A stretch of 64,000 nt of DNA from Cryptomeria japonica (taxonomy: Eukaryota > Streptophyta > Pinopsida > Cupressales > Cupressaceae). The stretch lies in the NCBI RefSeq assembly GCF_030272615.1, contig NC_081414.1, forward strand, positions 52,322,636 to 52,386,635, in the 5' to 3' direction. This document shows, one piece after another, positions 10,053 through 21,781 of the stretch. The translations under genes and the position numbers were made by a program. The notes beneath the pieces were generated by a model. It did no database searches and was not told the DNA's origin. It worked only from the letters and a program-made list of their open reading frames with translations. Every line of letters begins with the position of its first letter. The stretch's first letter is position 1.

Positions 10053-11279
10053 TGTAATGGTGAAAAAATGGCGAATGATAAATCAAGAGGAAAAATACCC
10101 TTTCCCACAAAGAGAGATGAGAGTCTCGCTATTGATTACCCTTCAAACACTTTTCACTATGTTACATTAGGAAGAGGAGAGGACAATTCACTAGATTCAA
10201 TCTCTCCACATGGTAGATTGAATTCTAAATGAATTGGGAATGTTAAGTATCCTCTTCCTTGTTTAAATTGAAAGGATATTTATTGAATTATGTAGTGCAA
10301 AAGCGACAAAGAATTGATTATAACTTCATATCAGAATATGGGATGAAGTTGTGCACCTGGATTTTTCAATAATATGTCAAGACAAAGTCACTCTGCAAAT
10401 TTTTTAAAAATTTTCCCAGACCATGGTGGGAATGTACATAGTCCACTGAAAAATCTGTGAAACAAAAAGTGTTTTTCTGCCTCTGCAAATGAAGCCTGAA
10501 TCCAAAAGTACAGCTACACACCTACAACCTACACATAGAAAAGAGAGGAAAATGGGTTGGGATTGGGGGTTTGCCTTTAGGTCAAACCCCAATTTTGGAA
10601 TTAACCAAGTAATGAAAGAATGTACTTGCAAGTAGATGTAAATGAAATATTGAATTGTAAGTCACCTCAACGAAGGTTGTGATAGCAATGTTGATAGAAG
10701 TGCTTATGTGGAATAGGATGTTGAAATTGATCTCCTCTTCAATGGTTGAATCCTTGACTTGAATGAAACACCTAGCCTTAAAGGGAGACTTGAGAATGCT
10801 CAATGCTAGAAAAGAATGATTGATCACTTATGCAACTTGACATGCTCCAATCTTATCCAAATTCAACTTCTTGAATTTATGCAAATGAGAGGATGAATGC
10901 CCCTTAAATATTGGTTAGTGGATTTGAATTTCATCATGGGCCGTCATCAAGGGAGTTTCCCGCTTGATGCACAACCAACAATGAAACCCGAGGAAGGGTC
11001 GTGCCCCAAAATAGGGGAAGGATAGGGGCACCATGCCCCTGTCCTAGGAGGACAAGGATGCCACACCCCTGCCCAAGGGGGGACAGTGGTGCAATGCCAC
11101 TATCCTAACCCTTTCTCCATGGCAGAGTGTGGATGGGGTGATGTTGAGGCCAAGGAAGAAGTTGTTTTTGCAAGCTGAGCAATCTCCAGTCTCTAATCAG
11201 GCTAGAGGATTCGAATTTGCATGCGTGAGGACCCTAATGTAGTCAAAAATTGCTAGGGTTGCAATTTTATGACACGACA
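10053..11279 (-). repeat. A1 5' LTR
   Basis: On the minus strand it starts TGTCGTGTCATAAAATTGCA at 11279 and ends ...CCATTACA at 10053. It aligns along its length with the two A2 LTRs (11499-12670 and 18020-19220). It contains a GC-rich set of 25-bp palindromic modules at 11020-11105. Confidence 0.82.
11020..11105. repeat. Three 25-bp palindromic GC modules in the A1 LTR
   Basis: Modules at 11020-11044, 11050-11074 and 11081-11105. Each is shaped like GGACAGGGG, a seven-base centre, and CCCCTGTCC. They are tandem at about 30-bp spacing and each can fold on itself. Confidence 0.75.
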
Positions 11280-11498
11280 GATCTCTATTGTTTATACTTT
11301 CTCTTTATATAGTTAGAAGGTTAATTTTATTTATTTATTAGTTTAATTTTATTTATTTATTAGTTATTTTAACCAATTTATTTCATTTTAATAATTTTAG
11401 TTAATTAAATCTTAGTATATGTATTGAAATTTACTCTCATAGGAACCCAATTTTCCTTTTTTAGAGACAACTTTGCTACATTAAAAGTCCATACAAGG
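11280..11498. other. Spacer between A1 and A2
   Basis: AT-rich target DNA of about 215 bases. It contains a 21-bp direct repeat (TTAATTTTATTTATTTATTAG at 11321-11341 and 11343-11363). The last five bases (caagg) are the left target duplication of A2. No gene is seen. Confidence 0.65.
11494..11498. repeat. Target-site duplication of A2, left copy
   Basis: caagg, against caagt at 19221-19225; four of five bases match. Confidence 0.6.
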
Positions 11499-12670
11499 TG
11501 TAATGGTGGAAAAATGGCGAATGATAGATTAAGAAGGAAACTACCCTTTCCCTCAAAGAGAGATGAGAGTTTCGCTATTGATTACCTTTCAAACACTTTT
11601 CACCATGTTACATTAGGAAGAGGAGAGGGTAATTCACTAGATTCAATCTCTCCAAATGGTAGATTGAATTCTAAATGAATTGGGAATGTTAAGTTGATCC
11701 TCTCTTCCTTGTTTGAAACAGAAAAGAAATTGATTGAATCATGTAGTGCAAAAGTGACAAAGAATTGATTATAACTTGAGATTGGAATATGGGATGAAGC
11801 TGTGCACCTGGATCTGGTAGTAATATGTCAAGATGAATTCACCCTTTGAATTTCAAGAAAAGTTACTCGGACCATGGTGGAAATGTACATGGTCCTCCAA
11901 AAAATCCGTGAAACGAAAAGGGTTTTTCTGCCTCTGTAAATGAAGCATGAATCCGAAAGTATAGTTGTGAACCTGCAACCTACACACAAAAAATAGAGGG
12001 AAATGGGTTGGGATTAGGGTTTTTCTTTAGGTCAAACCCCAATTTTGGAATTAACCAACTAATGAAAGAATCTACTTGCAAGTAGATGTAAATGAAAGAC
12101 TGAATTGTAAATCACCTCAAGGGAGGTTGTGATAGCAATGTTGATAGAAGTTCTTTCATGGAATTTAATATTAAAACCAATCTCCTCTTCAATGGTTGAA
12201 TCCTTGACTTGAATGCAACAGCTAGCCTTGAAGGGAGACTTGAGAATACTCAATGCTAGAAAATAATGCTTGAATGCTTGATCGCTTATGCAACTTGACA
12301 CATTCCAATCTTATCCAACTTTAACTTATGCACAACACCAAGGGAGTTTCCTACTTGATGCACAACCAACAATGCAACCCTAGGAAGGGTCCTACCCCAA
12401 AATAGGGTAGGGACAGGGGTGCCATGCCCTTGTCCTGATAGGACATGGGTTTCACACCCTTGTCCAAGGGGGGACAGTGGTGCCACACCCCTATCATACC
12501 CCTTTCTCTAGGGAAGAGTGTGGATGGGGTGATGCAGAGGCCAAGGAAGAAGATGTTTCTGCAAGATGAGGAATCTCCGGTCTCCGATCAGGCTAGAGGA
12601 TTTGAATTCTTATGCGTGAGGAACTTCATGCAATCGAAAATTGCTAGGGTTGCAATTTTATGACACTACA
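11499..12670 (-). repeat. A2 3' LTR
   Basis: On the minus strand it begins TGTAGTGTCATAAAATTGCA at 12670, immediately after the polypurine tract, and ends ...CACCATTACA at 11499. It is similar to 18020-19220 throughout but shorter, lacking about 60 bases present in the other copies around 18840-18900. Confidence 0.85.
12411..12496. repeat. Three palindromic GC modules in the A2 3' LTR
   Basis: Modules at 12411-12435, 12441-12465 and 12472-12496. They have the same design and spacing as in the A1 LTR, with different point changes. Confidence 0.72.
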
Positions 12671-12683
12671 TTTAGCCCCCACT
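12671..12683 (-). other. Polypurine tract of A2
   Basis: Minus-strand AGTGGGGGCTAAA directly before the LTR start TGTAGTGTC. This is the usual layout for this gypsy branch and fixes the LTR boundary at 12670. Confidence 0.8.
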
Positions 12684-14156
12684 TTAACGAGAGTATAAGT
12701 GTACACCAATACTACCGGTAAAGTTCAAGGAAACAAGATTGGAAGACTTTTACCACGTCAAGGAGGCAAGATGCACCAAGCTCCCAGTGGACTTAGGATC
12801 TTACAACTTTGATTTACAAAGTAAAAGGGAAGATCAAGAAGTGGAGAACCATGACTACAAGTAGCCAAGTTCCCTTCACTATGAGTCATGAAAGCAAGGA
12901 TACAAAAGATTGCAAAGAAAAAAAAAATTCACTAAGTAATTCTAAGTATCACAAGAAGGAAAGTATGAGAAGATTGTATGCCCCCACATTAATGCGATTG
13001 CACACACCTTATCAGGAGAGATTTCTTTACGACAGGATACACCAAAGAGAGAGAAGGAATGGAGCACGTTATCGCAAGGATTTAGCCCCCAATCGAGGTA
13101 TAAACCTAAGGATAATGAACACAAAACACAAGGTAGTGTCACTTTCCTCGGGGTCAGTATGTTGTATGATAACTCATGTATATCAAGTATGTATATGTGC
13201 ATATTATGATCTTCATTCCCCAAAGAAGGACACCACCTTAGAAGAAAGAGAAGAGAGGATGTCTTTTGAGTCAACATGAAAGAGACCAAGAAAAGATCTC
13301 AATGATTTGCATCGTCCCCAAGTAGACATTAAGGGAACAATAGAAGAACAATGATACATATAGAAGAATGGTCACAAAAGAGAAAGACATGAGAGAGAGA
13401 AAGATCTGCAGTGCTAATATTGCTAATCTAGCACGACATCCATCTCCCAATCTTGCTGATCACTATTTCAAGAAGGCGAGCAACATGCCAAAGGAGCCAC
13501 ATCGAGCACAATAGATTGAGCTATCACAAGATACAAACAAGGACTATGCTCATGTTGTAAGTCACTTTGTTAGATTCTAGGAGCTAGGATTAGGGTTTGT
13601 AAAAACTCATCCGATAAATGCATGTCCACATAAACATGCTCATACTCACACTATCAGAAGCATAAGGAGTTGTATTACCATTATGAATAAAATTTTCACC
13701 CATTCCTTCTTCAAAGTTTAGAGAAAGAGGAGCAAGAAAATGAATAGGAGTAAAACCATCACTTGTTTTATGCAACTTATGATTTGGAGATGTAGGTTAA
13801 ACATCTTGCTTAGGAGAAAAGGGAATCATGTCAGTTGTTGGAGTTTGAGAAGGTTGGATATTTTGAGGGATAGCTTCACGAGCTCGAACACGACATCTTC
13901 ATCGGAGTTCTCTTACACAAAGATTCCATCGAGTCTTAGTGGAAGGCTGAGAAGGAGGTCGAACACTTGAGAAAGTAGCAATATTTCTCTCCTTGATAGT
14001 TGAAGGTTTAGGTTGAGGTCTTTTTGGTTGAACAAGAGAGGAAGCAGGCCTCTTCTCTCAATAATAGGAAGGATGTGAAACTACACCATAGAAAGGAGGA
14101 ATATTAGGTGTAGGAAGGAGACCAAGTCCATCATGAGGAGGAGCTATAGGTCTAAC
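12684..14156 (-). other. A2 region between protease and 3' LTR, no pol
   Basis: About 1.5 kb. The first part (14156 to about 13590, minus strand) is a broken Pro/Ser-rich frame containing LAPLSLNFEEGMGENFIHNG. The rest has no long frame and no reverse transcriptase, RNase H or integrase motif on either strand. A plus-strand open frame at 12809-13279 is opposite to the element and has no recognisable feature. Most of pol has been lost or was never present. Confidence 0.6.
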
Positions 14157-16844
14157 TTAAGGAGTAATATTGATGTTCTCCTTAAGAGAAGGTAAAGTCA
14201 CATCCATAGGTATAGGTTGACGATCTTCCCTAGGAGGGAGATTAGTTCTATTTGCGAGGGGAAAACCCTCATCTTGAAGAATAATAGGGATGTAAAGTGT
14301 TGGGGATCTAGGTTGATTTAGGGATAATATCATATCACTCTTCCATTTTTGATAAGATTGAAAAAGAGCATTGTGTCGTGATGGAAGATATTGAAATTGT
14401 TTAGGCAAAAAGAGATCAATAGGAACACCGGAGCTTCTTTTAGATGGACGAAATAAGCTATGGTTCACGGTTATGATTTCTCCACTGTGAGTAAATTTAA
14501 GACACTTGTGGATAGGAGAAACAATAGCTTTCATGGAAGATAGCCAAGGATAGCCCAACTTCACATGGAATTTCTCAGAAGAAGGTATGATAACAAAGTA
14601 AACATCCATGGATTTATCATGAAATTCAATAGGAAGGGTGATAGAACCAATGGTAGGAAAAGAGAAGCCATCAAATAAATTCACAACCACATTAGATGCA
14701 TCATATATTGGCTTATGCAATCATAAAGTGAAAAGATACGCTTCAGTTATGACATTAACCATGCCAGAGGGGTCAATCAGGGCACCACCGCAAGGGATAT
14801 CCTTAACATTTGCCACTATGTATAAAGGGCCATCGAGTGCTCGAATGGTCTCGCTAGGGTCAAATGTAATACAAGGATATTTAGGCGCATCCTATGTTTC
14901 TACTATATTAACCGAGTTTGGAACATTAGAGGTGAATTCTTCAGAAGAGAGAAAATTAGGCACAATCTCAATAACGTTAGAGGTATGAGATGGCAAGGGA
15001 TCAGTGAAAATATTAAGATTTTGATTAGGAGGAGCTACTGATTTATTCCCTTTATCATTCACACCTACCACATATATAGTATTATTATCAATCAAGTGTT
15101 GAACCTTACTTTTCAATCCAAAACATTTCTCGATATCATGATTAGGTTGACGATGAAATTGACAAAAGGAATTGTTATCAAAATAAGGAGATGCAAGTTT
15201 GGAAGGATCAATTTGTTTTATAGGAGGAAGTTTGATAACATTTTTGTGCAACAACTTAGACATAATAGTATGTAAAGATTCATTCAAAGGAGTAAATTTT
15301 CTTTCTCTTTGGAAGAATTTTGAAATAGAAGGCACACATGTTGTAGCATTCACATGGTTGTTGTTGATTGAATCATTGAACTTGATGAAACTTTTTGTTG
15401 GTTTGAACTTTGCAAACAATTGTTGAACACTCTCCCACTTATCACTCGGAGCCATAGGAGTGGATTACTCCATTTGACTCACAACCAGTTGATAATTGTG
15501 GAGTGTTGCACACAATTGCAGAAAGGAAGTAAACTCAGACAAAAGAAGCTTGTCCCTGATATCTTTTTGCAAATAAGAAATGAAAATTCTTTGATTATCA
15601 TTATCAGGTACATGAAAATAAATTTGAGCACAAGAATACTTATATCTACCAATGAAATCAATCACTTTTTCTTTAACACCTTGTTTACAATGCATTAAAT
15701 CAGTCAAAGTGATTTTACGACCAATGTTGTTTTGAAATTGTCAGATGAAAGCATTTGCCAATTGTAGAAAGGAAGTGATAGAATAAGAAGGAAAAGACCA
15801 AAACCATTGTAAAACCTTATCTCTTAGTGTTCTTGTAAATAGTTTTGCAAGTAATCATTGATCATAAGCAAAATTAGTACACAAGGTTTGAAATGTTTTG
15901 ACATGTGTAAGAGGATCACCTCTTCCATTATAGAGTTCCAATTGAGAGATCTCAACATGTTTAGGTGGCACAACTTTAGCAATATCAAGAGAAAGTGGGC
16001 TCACAACATCAAAGGTGGGAACACTAAACTTGGATTGACTCATGGAAGTAATTTGTTGTTGTAAGGAAGACACAGTTTGAACAAGATTATTAATTGCCAT
16101 CTCGGCAGAAGAATTGATGTTAGACATAGGTGATTGAGAAAGTGGTGTGATGCTACTAAAAGAAGGCATGAATTGAGAATAAGGTGGTGGGACATTATGA
16201 TGAGTAGGAATTAATGATGATTGAGTAGGAAAAGGGACACTTAAAGGAGGAATAAAGTTGTTGAAGGAATTGCTCCCTTGTGTCACACTGATTGGTTGAG
16301 GAATAATAGGAACAATCATGCAAGGCATAGTTAAAGATGGAGGATGCAATGAAGAAGAGGGACTACCCCCATTACCAATTGTTGTATGGATGACATTTTG
16401 AGTTGAAGTGGCCATGATGTTAGACGTGAAAGTAGGAATATTAGTCATAGGAGTAGTCAAAGGAATAGAAGAGTTGACTTGTGTTGAATGTTGTGAGCAA
16501 CCTAGTGTTTCGGCACAACTCTTGATAGGCATGACATTAGAATCAACAATATGTGCAATGCCACGAAATATATCAATTTCGTTCTTATCACTTTGAAGAA
16601 TGCACTTAAGACCTTCAATTAATGGAAGATCTTCACTATCAGTGTATTCTTGGGACATCCATTGTTGAAAGCTATCAAATTGATTGTCCAATGTAGAAAG
16701 TTGATCTAAAGAAATCCTAGTTAAAGCTTCTTCTTCATCATGGGATCCATCAATGAGGTGAATAAGCACATGATTAGGATGGGAAGAATTAGCATGATCC
16801 TCATTAAAGAAGTCACCCAAATTAGGCTCCATCTCCTTGGTCAT
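14157..16844 (-). pseudogene. gag: A2 Gag-protease polyprotein (broken)
   Basis: It starts at 16844 (MTKEMEPNLGDFFNEDHANS). The N-terminal third is Ser/Thr/Pro-rich. The capsid-like retrotransposon gag domain begins near 15950 (ELYNGRGDPLTHVKTF) and continues through LLAKLFTRTLRDKVLQWFWS, with stops near 15857 and 15740. A finger CQFHRQPNHDIEKC lies near 15130-15170. The protease region near 14770-14800 reads ALIDPSGMVNVI, where Asp-Pro-Ser replaces the usual Asp-(Ser/Thr)-Gly, so it is probably inactive. Pro-rich sequence follows to 14157. Stops at about 14891 and 14722 also interrupt it. In the family, Gag packages RNA and the protease cuts the polyprotein. Confidence 0.8.
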
Positions 16845-18019
16845 TAAACCTTGGGAATCCTTAATTCTAATGCTTCATCTAATAGGGATATGATGGGTAG
16901 GACTAATGGTGGTAAAACTCATACACTAGATGGAAAATTTGAATTTTGAATTGTGGAACAAAGCTTACAAAATTGATTAATGCAAAATTTAAGAAAATAA
17001 TGATTACACAATTTGACCTTTGTTGGGGGAAGAGGATGACACAATTTCCGAAAATGAAAGGAAATTGAAATTTTAAAATTAGGGCCAAGGGAATACTACT
17101 TAATTTTAAAATCAGGGCAGACTATAATTAACCTCTTAATTTAAAAAAAAATTCCTAAAATTTGAAATGTTGAATTTTGGAGGTATTTTCAATTTTAGAG
17201 GAATCAAAAATCAATAAAATCAGCCAACCTTTTGGATTTAGGCTAGTAGATACAGTCATAACAGTCTCTCAAAATTTTGGGAAAAAAGTCAAGGATCGTG
17301 GCAGGAACGCAGATGATCTGACCAGTGTTTTTTTCAGGGATGGATATTACGATGATTTTAAAGATAATCCCCCAAAAGTGGTGAATTTTACGATCTCCAG
17401 ATGGGTGAAATGAAGGCACAAATGTGAAAATAGGACCTTATTAGGGTTTTGAAGAAAAAGAGGAATTGAATTGCAATTTTGAAAAGAGTCAAACCTAATG
17501 GATAGGGACACCTTGGAAAATGTTTAGAAATATGAATGTAAATGAAATTGATTTGAAATTCACACAAAATCCAATTAATTTTAAATATTAGGGTTTGATG
17601 ACCTAACCACTTAATTTTGAAATTTGAAATTTGGGAAAAAGGGAGAAATTGAAAATTTGAATTGTAGGATTGAAGACAAATCTGAGAACAATAAAAAATC
17701 TCAAAATTAAGTTGAAATCCAAATTTTGCACAAGTTCAAGTTGATTTTTGAAAATTAGGGTTTTAACAAGTAACCTCTTAATTTTATAAATTTTATTTGC
17801 AAATTGAACAAGACAAGGAGGAAATTGAATTTGACAAACAAAACAATTTTCAGATTTAAGATAACCATAAGCAATTTTTACAAATCACAAGTTCAATTTT
17901 AATTAAAACTAGGGTTTTTAATGATTTAACCACTAAGTTTGTAGAAATTTGAAACTTGTAAATGAAAAATATGCAATTTTGTTCAAAGGAAAGCAAGCGA
18001 GATGTTGGGTTCACCACAA
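16845..18019 (-). other. A2 untranslated leader
   Basis: About 1.17 kb without a gene, matching the two halves of the A1 leader. It is A-rich on the minus strand, with repeated words such as AAATTTGAAATTT. The primer-like word TGGTGAACCCAACATC reads on the minus strand from 18016, next to the 5' LTR. The tRNA is not assigned. Confidence 0.7.
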
Positions 18020-19220
18020 TGTAATGTTGGAAAAATGGCGAATGGTAGATCAAGAAGGAAACTACCCTTTCCCTTAAAGAGAGATGAGAGTTTCTCTATT
18101 GATTACCTTTCAAACACTTTTCACCATGTTACATTAGGGAGAGGAGAGCATAATTCACCGGATTCAACCTCTCCACATGGTAGATTGAATTCTGAATGAA
18201 TTGGGAATGTTAAGTTGATCCCCCCTTCCTTGTTCGAAATGGAAAGGAAATTGATTGAATTATGTAGTGCAAAATTGACAAAGAATTGATTATAACTTGA
18301 GATCAGAATATGGGATGAAGTTGTGCACCTGGATCTAGCAGTAATATGTCGAGACAAAGTCACACTATGAATTTGAGGAAAAGTTTCGCAGATCGTGCCA
18401 GGGAATGTACACGATCCTTCGAAAATCCACGAAACAAAAAATGTTTCTCTGCCTCTGCAAAGGAGGCCCGAATCCGAAAGTACAGCTGCACACCTACAAC
18501 CTACACACAAAAAGAGAGGAAAATGGGTTGGGATTGGGAGTTTGCCTTTAGGTCAAACCCCAATTTTGGAATTAACCAAGTAATGAAATAAAGTACTTGC
18601 AAGTAGATGTAAATGGAAGACTGAATTGTAAATCACCTCAAGGGAGGTTGTGATAGCAATGTTGATAGAAGTGCTTGTGTGAAATTGAATGTTGAAATCA
18701 ATGTCCTCTTCAATGGTTGAATCCTTGACTTGAATGAAACACCTAGCCTTGAAGGGAGACTTGAGAATGCTTAATGCTGGAAAAGAAGGCTTGATCGCTT
18801 ATGCAACTTGACAAACTCCAATCTTATCCAATTTCAACTTATTGAACTTATGAAAATGAGAGGACAAATGCCCCTTAAATAAATGTTAGTTGATTTGAAT
18901 TTCATCATGGGCTAACATCGGGGGAGTTTCCCACCCGATGCACAACCAATAATGCAACCCTAGCAAGGGTCCTGCCCCAAAATAGGGTAGGGACAGGGAC
19001 GCCACACCCCTGTCCAAGGGGGGACGGTGGCGCCACGCCCTTGTCCTACCCCTTTCTCCAGGGTAGAGTGTGGATGGGGTGATGCAGAGGCCAAGGAAGA
19101 ACCTGTTTCTGCAAGTTGAGCAATCTCCTGTCTCTAATCAAGCTAGAGGATTCGAATTCGCATGCATGAGGACCCTAATGCAGTCAAAAATTGCTAGGGT
19201 CGCAGTTTTATGACACTATA
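18020..19220 (-). repeat. A2 5' LTR
   Basis: On the minus strand it starts TATAGTGTCATAAAACTGCG (the expected TG has become TA) at 19220 and ends ...ACATTACA at 18020. It pairs with 11499-12670. Only two palindromic GC modules remain, at 18991-19046. Confidence 0.85.
18991..19046. repeat. Two palindromic GC modules in the A2 5' LTR
   Basis: 18991-19015 and 19022-19046, the same unit as in the other two LTRs but one module fewer. Confidence 0.72.
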
Positions 19221-19225
19221 CAAGT
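19221..19225. repeat. Target-site duplication of A2, right copy
   Basis: caagt; see 11494-11498. Confidence 0.6.
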
Positions 19226-20170
19226 TTATTCTAGAACATTTAAGAACCTATATGTCAAGCTAGGTTCATTTGAGTTGGAGCAACACAAAGTCCTTGAATA
19301 TTGTAGCAAAATTAATCCAATAAAGTAGTCAAAATTGAATTTTTTCAAGGTTAAAATGATGGAGGAAGTTTATTATTATGTGAATAATTGAGGAGAGGCT
19401 CAAATATAAGGTTAAGTAGGAACCAACCACTACTTTCTAACAAGAAAAAACCACACAAGTTTGATAACTGGTGTGATAAGCACAAAATTTGTAATTACTC
19501 CAATAAGGATAAGCATATATTGAAGAAGGTGCTCAAATGATAGAAATTGGAGATTTTAATGCCAATCCCTAAAGATAAATCATTCATAGCCTAACTTATT
19601 AGTTAATACTCACAAGCAACAACTTCTTTATCCAAGGAAGCTAAAGAAAAGTAGTTATTTTTATCGTAAATCTGGGTGAGTAATCAGCCTTTGAACTTCG
19701 TGATTGGTGGTGATAGTGTAAAAAAATTAACATCTTTATAAATTGTTGTAAGATTTAAGTTGACAACTATGCCTTATTTGCACATCTATAAATTTTGGTG
19801 TCTCAACTCCTACAACACCCAAGAAATTAAGGTAACTCTCCAATGTCACTTCACACATTTTGTTAATCTATTTGTGTGCCTCAACTCCTACAACACCCAA
19901 GGTATAAAGGTAGCTGTCCAGTATTGTCTTATAGTTTTGTTTTATGACAATTATAGACATACCATTTAGTTGGTAAAAAATCATGTATTCCAAATACATG
20001 TGGGATCAAGCAAATTAAGATCCATCATCATTTTATCAGAAATTAGTCCAACAAAATGATATTTGAATTCAATACTCCACTACTGAAAAATAAGATCTTC
20101 ACAAATATTCCAAGGAAAACTAATTTTGTAAATTTAAGAATAAATTAAATGCTGAAGAAATTTTATATAT
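19226..20170 (+). pseudogene. Very degraded retroelement-like relic
   Basis: Short translated pieces with stops recall a gypsy Gag finger region, for example NWCDKHKICNYSNKDKHILK near 19450-19515. A later piece contains CLNSYNTQEIKV. The word CTCAACTCCTACAACACCCA occurs at 19802 and again at 19880, part of a duplicated segment of about 78 bases. The assignment to an old gypsy gag/protease fragment is weak; it could be chance. Confidence 0.25.
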
Positions 20171-21781
20171 GGAAACCAATCAGCTATAAGACGTTAAAAA
20201 TGGTCTGTAGAACCCATTTTATGGGCATGAATTTCATTATACCCTTCTTAGATTTTTATTGTTCCTATGTACCCATGATATAGTGAGAAATACATTGGAG
20301 AATGAAGCCATCAATCTTGATCACTGTACTCTAAAGATGCACATGACTTAAATGCACACACGAAGTTGATTGCCATTACCAATAACAATGGTCTCGAAGA
20401 CAAAATTCTTTGGTAATTTACTGTAAGGAATGTGAATGTCTGACTGCATATGTATGTAGCGTCTTGTTAATAATATATATTAAAGCTCACTCATTCTGTC
20501 ATGATAGTTTTAATATTCTGCTCGTTAAGCATTGCCAGTGTACGGTTCTTGGGGCTTGTAATGTCCAGTCAGGTTAAATGTGTAAGTTTTTTGACTATGG
20601 AGATTCAAAGTGAGATTATCTTTCTACTTTGAAAGAAAAAACTGAACTATTTTATTAATAAAAAAATACGAAATCAGCAGACCATGTATTGGTATTTGGA
20701 ATATAGTAAAATAAACATTACAGAGACTGAGTTGTTGTATGATTGACTTGACTGCAAAGGTATGATGTTTATATATCATAAAGTATTGAAAGCTATGATT
20801 CCTTTCCTACCTATCCGAGGAAGAATGCTGATGGGTGGTCAAATCTTTTTTCCCTTGGTTGGTATGCTCAATTCAAACCTCATGATTACTAATTATAAAC
20901 CCTTTCCTTCTGAATAGAAGTATTCGCAGAACACTTATATAGCATGTACCGTGATATCTTAACAATAAAATCGTTATTGGTTTTGTCTTGCAAACTCAAG
21001 AATAAAAGCTTGCACTAAAGTTTAAATGAAATCCTTAGAACAATGAAATGTGCTGTTAAAACACCTGCAATCATGAGGACATCTTCTGATAAAGTTTGTG
21101 GCTAGTCACTGTTTGTTTTATAACCTTGTTGAATACATCATTAGTTATATGATTGCAGCAGGAGTGGAAAGTTATTCTAGTAATAGACCAGTAGTCCAGC
21201 ATTTCGGCTGTCAGTGCAAAGAGTATGGCGCTACATAATAATTACTTAATGAAACAGTCAGTCCATGGCTGGCAGGATCCGCCAGTTAAAAACATAAGAT
21301 CAAAGACTAGAGTACCAGCTCCTTTTCATGTTTTGGATAAATGGGGTACACATAAGATGACTTATTGCACAATACAACCAAGTTCAGTTAATTTCCACAG
21401 GGATTGTCCCCACATAATGTGAAGATTTACCCCATTTCATACATCTGCTGACTTCAACTCCGTTGTTTTATCGTCAGATTTGACTACTCGTATTAAAAAC
21501 AACATATTTGCAATACAAATGCATGTGCCAAAATAGTGAGTTGATAAAGCTAGTTCACCAAACGGTAACTTTGCAGCATGTTTCCTTTAACTAAAATTTA
21601 AATTCTAACTGCTTTGCTTTTACTTTTTAATGGTCTCCATGATAAGACTGTCATTCCCGGGCCCACATCACTGAACCCATGAGAGATATTGAACTAAAGA
21701 AATGAAAAGTTAAGTAATGATCTTTTTTCTATCTATAAAGGAGTTCACACGAATAATTATATGGAAGTTCTTGTTATTTTG
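20171..21781. other. No gene seen
   Basis: About 1.6 kb of AT-rich single-copy-looking DNA. Open frames are short and have no family resemblance. No terminal repeats or RNA genes were recognised. Confidence 0.5.

Larger units (their letters stand above)
1..11279 (-). mobile_element. Element A1: 5' part of a Ty3/gypsy element, split by B
   Basis: Read on the minus strand, this is a 5' LTR (11279 to 10053), a leader (10052 to 9520, resuming at 1371 to 688) and the start of gag (687 to 1). The 3' part lies beyond the left window edge. Its sequence is collinear with the complete sister copy A2 (11499-19220): 1-1370 matches about 16140-17490, and 9520-11279 matches 17491-19220. The uninterrupted A2 copy shows directly that B (1372-9519) is an insertion into A1. 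Lineage is Ty3/gypsy, non-chromoviral, judged from Gag and the protease of the sister copy. Confidence 0.85.
11499..19220 (-). mobile_element. Element A2: gypsy element with gag-protease but no RT/IN
   Basis: A complete 7.7-kb minus-strand element. It has a 5' LTR (19220 to 18020), leader, gag-protease (16844 to about 14157), about 1.5 kb without recognisable pol, a polypurine tract (12683 to 12671) and a 3' LTR (12670 to 11499). Near-identical 5-bp target duplications flank it. Gag and the CX2HX4HX4C finger place it among non-chromoviral Ty3/gypsy elements (Tat/Athila side). Without reverse transcriptase and integrase it would have needed a helper. Confidence 0.85.

Noticed and set aside
12809-13279. 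A 156-residue plus-strand frame inside A2
   Set aside because: Opposite to the element orientation, no recognisable motif, and not preserved as a pattern elsewhere in the window.
14638-15426. Plus-strand frames (14638-14988 and 15199-15426) opposite A2 gag
   Set aside because: Shadows of the gag-protease frame on the other strand.
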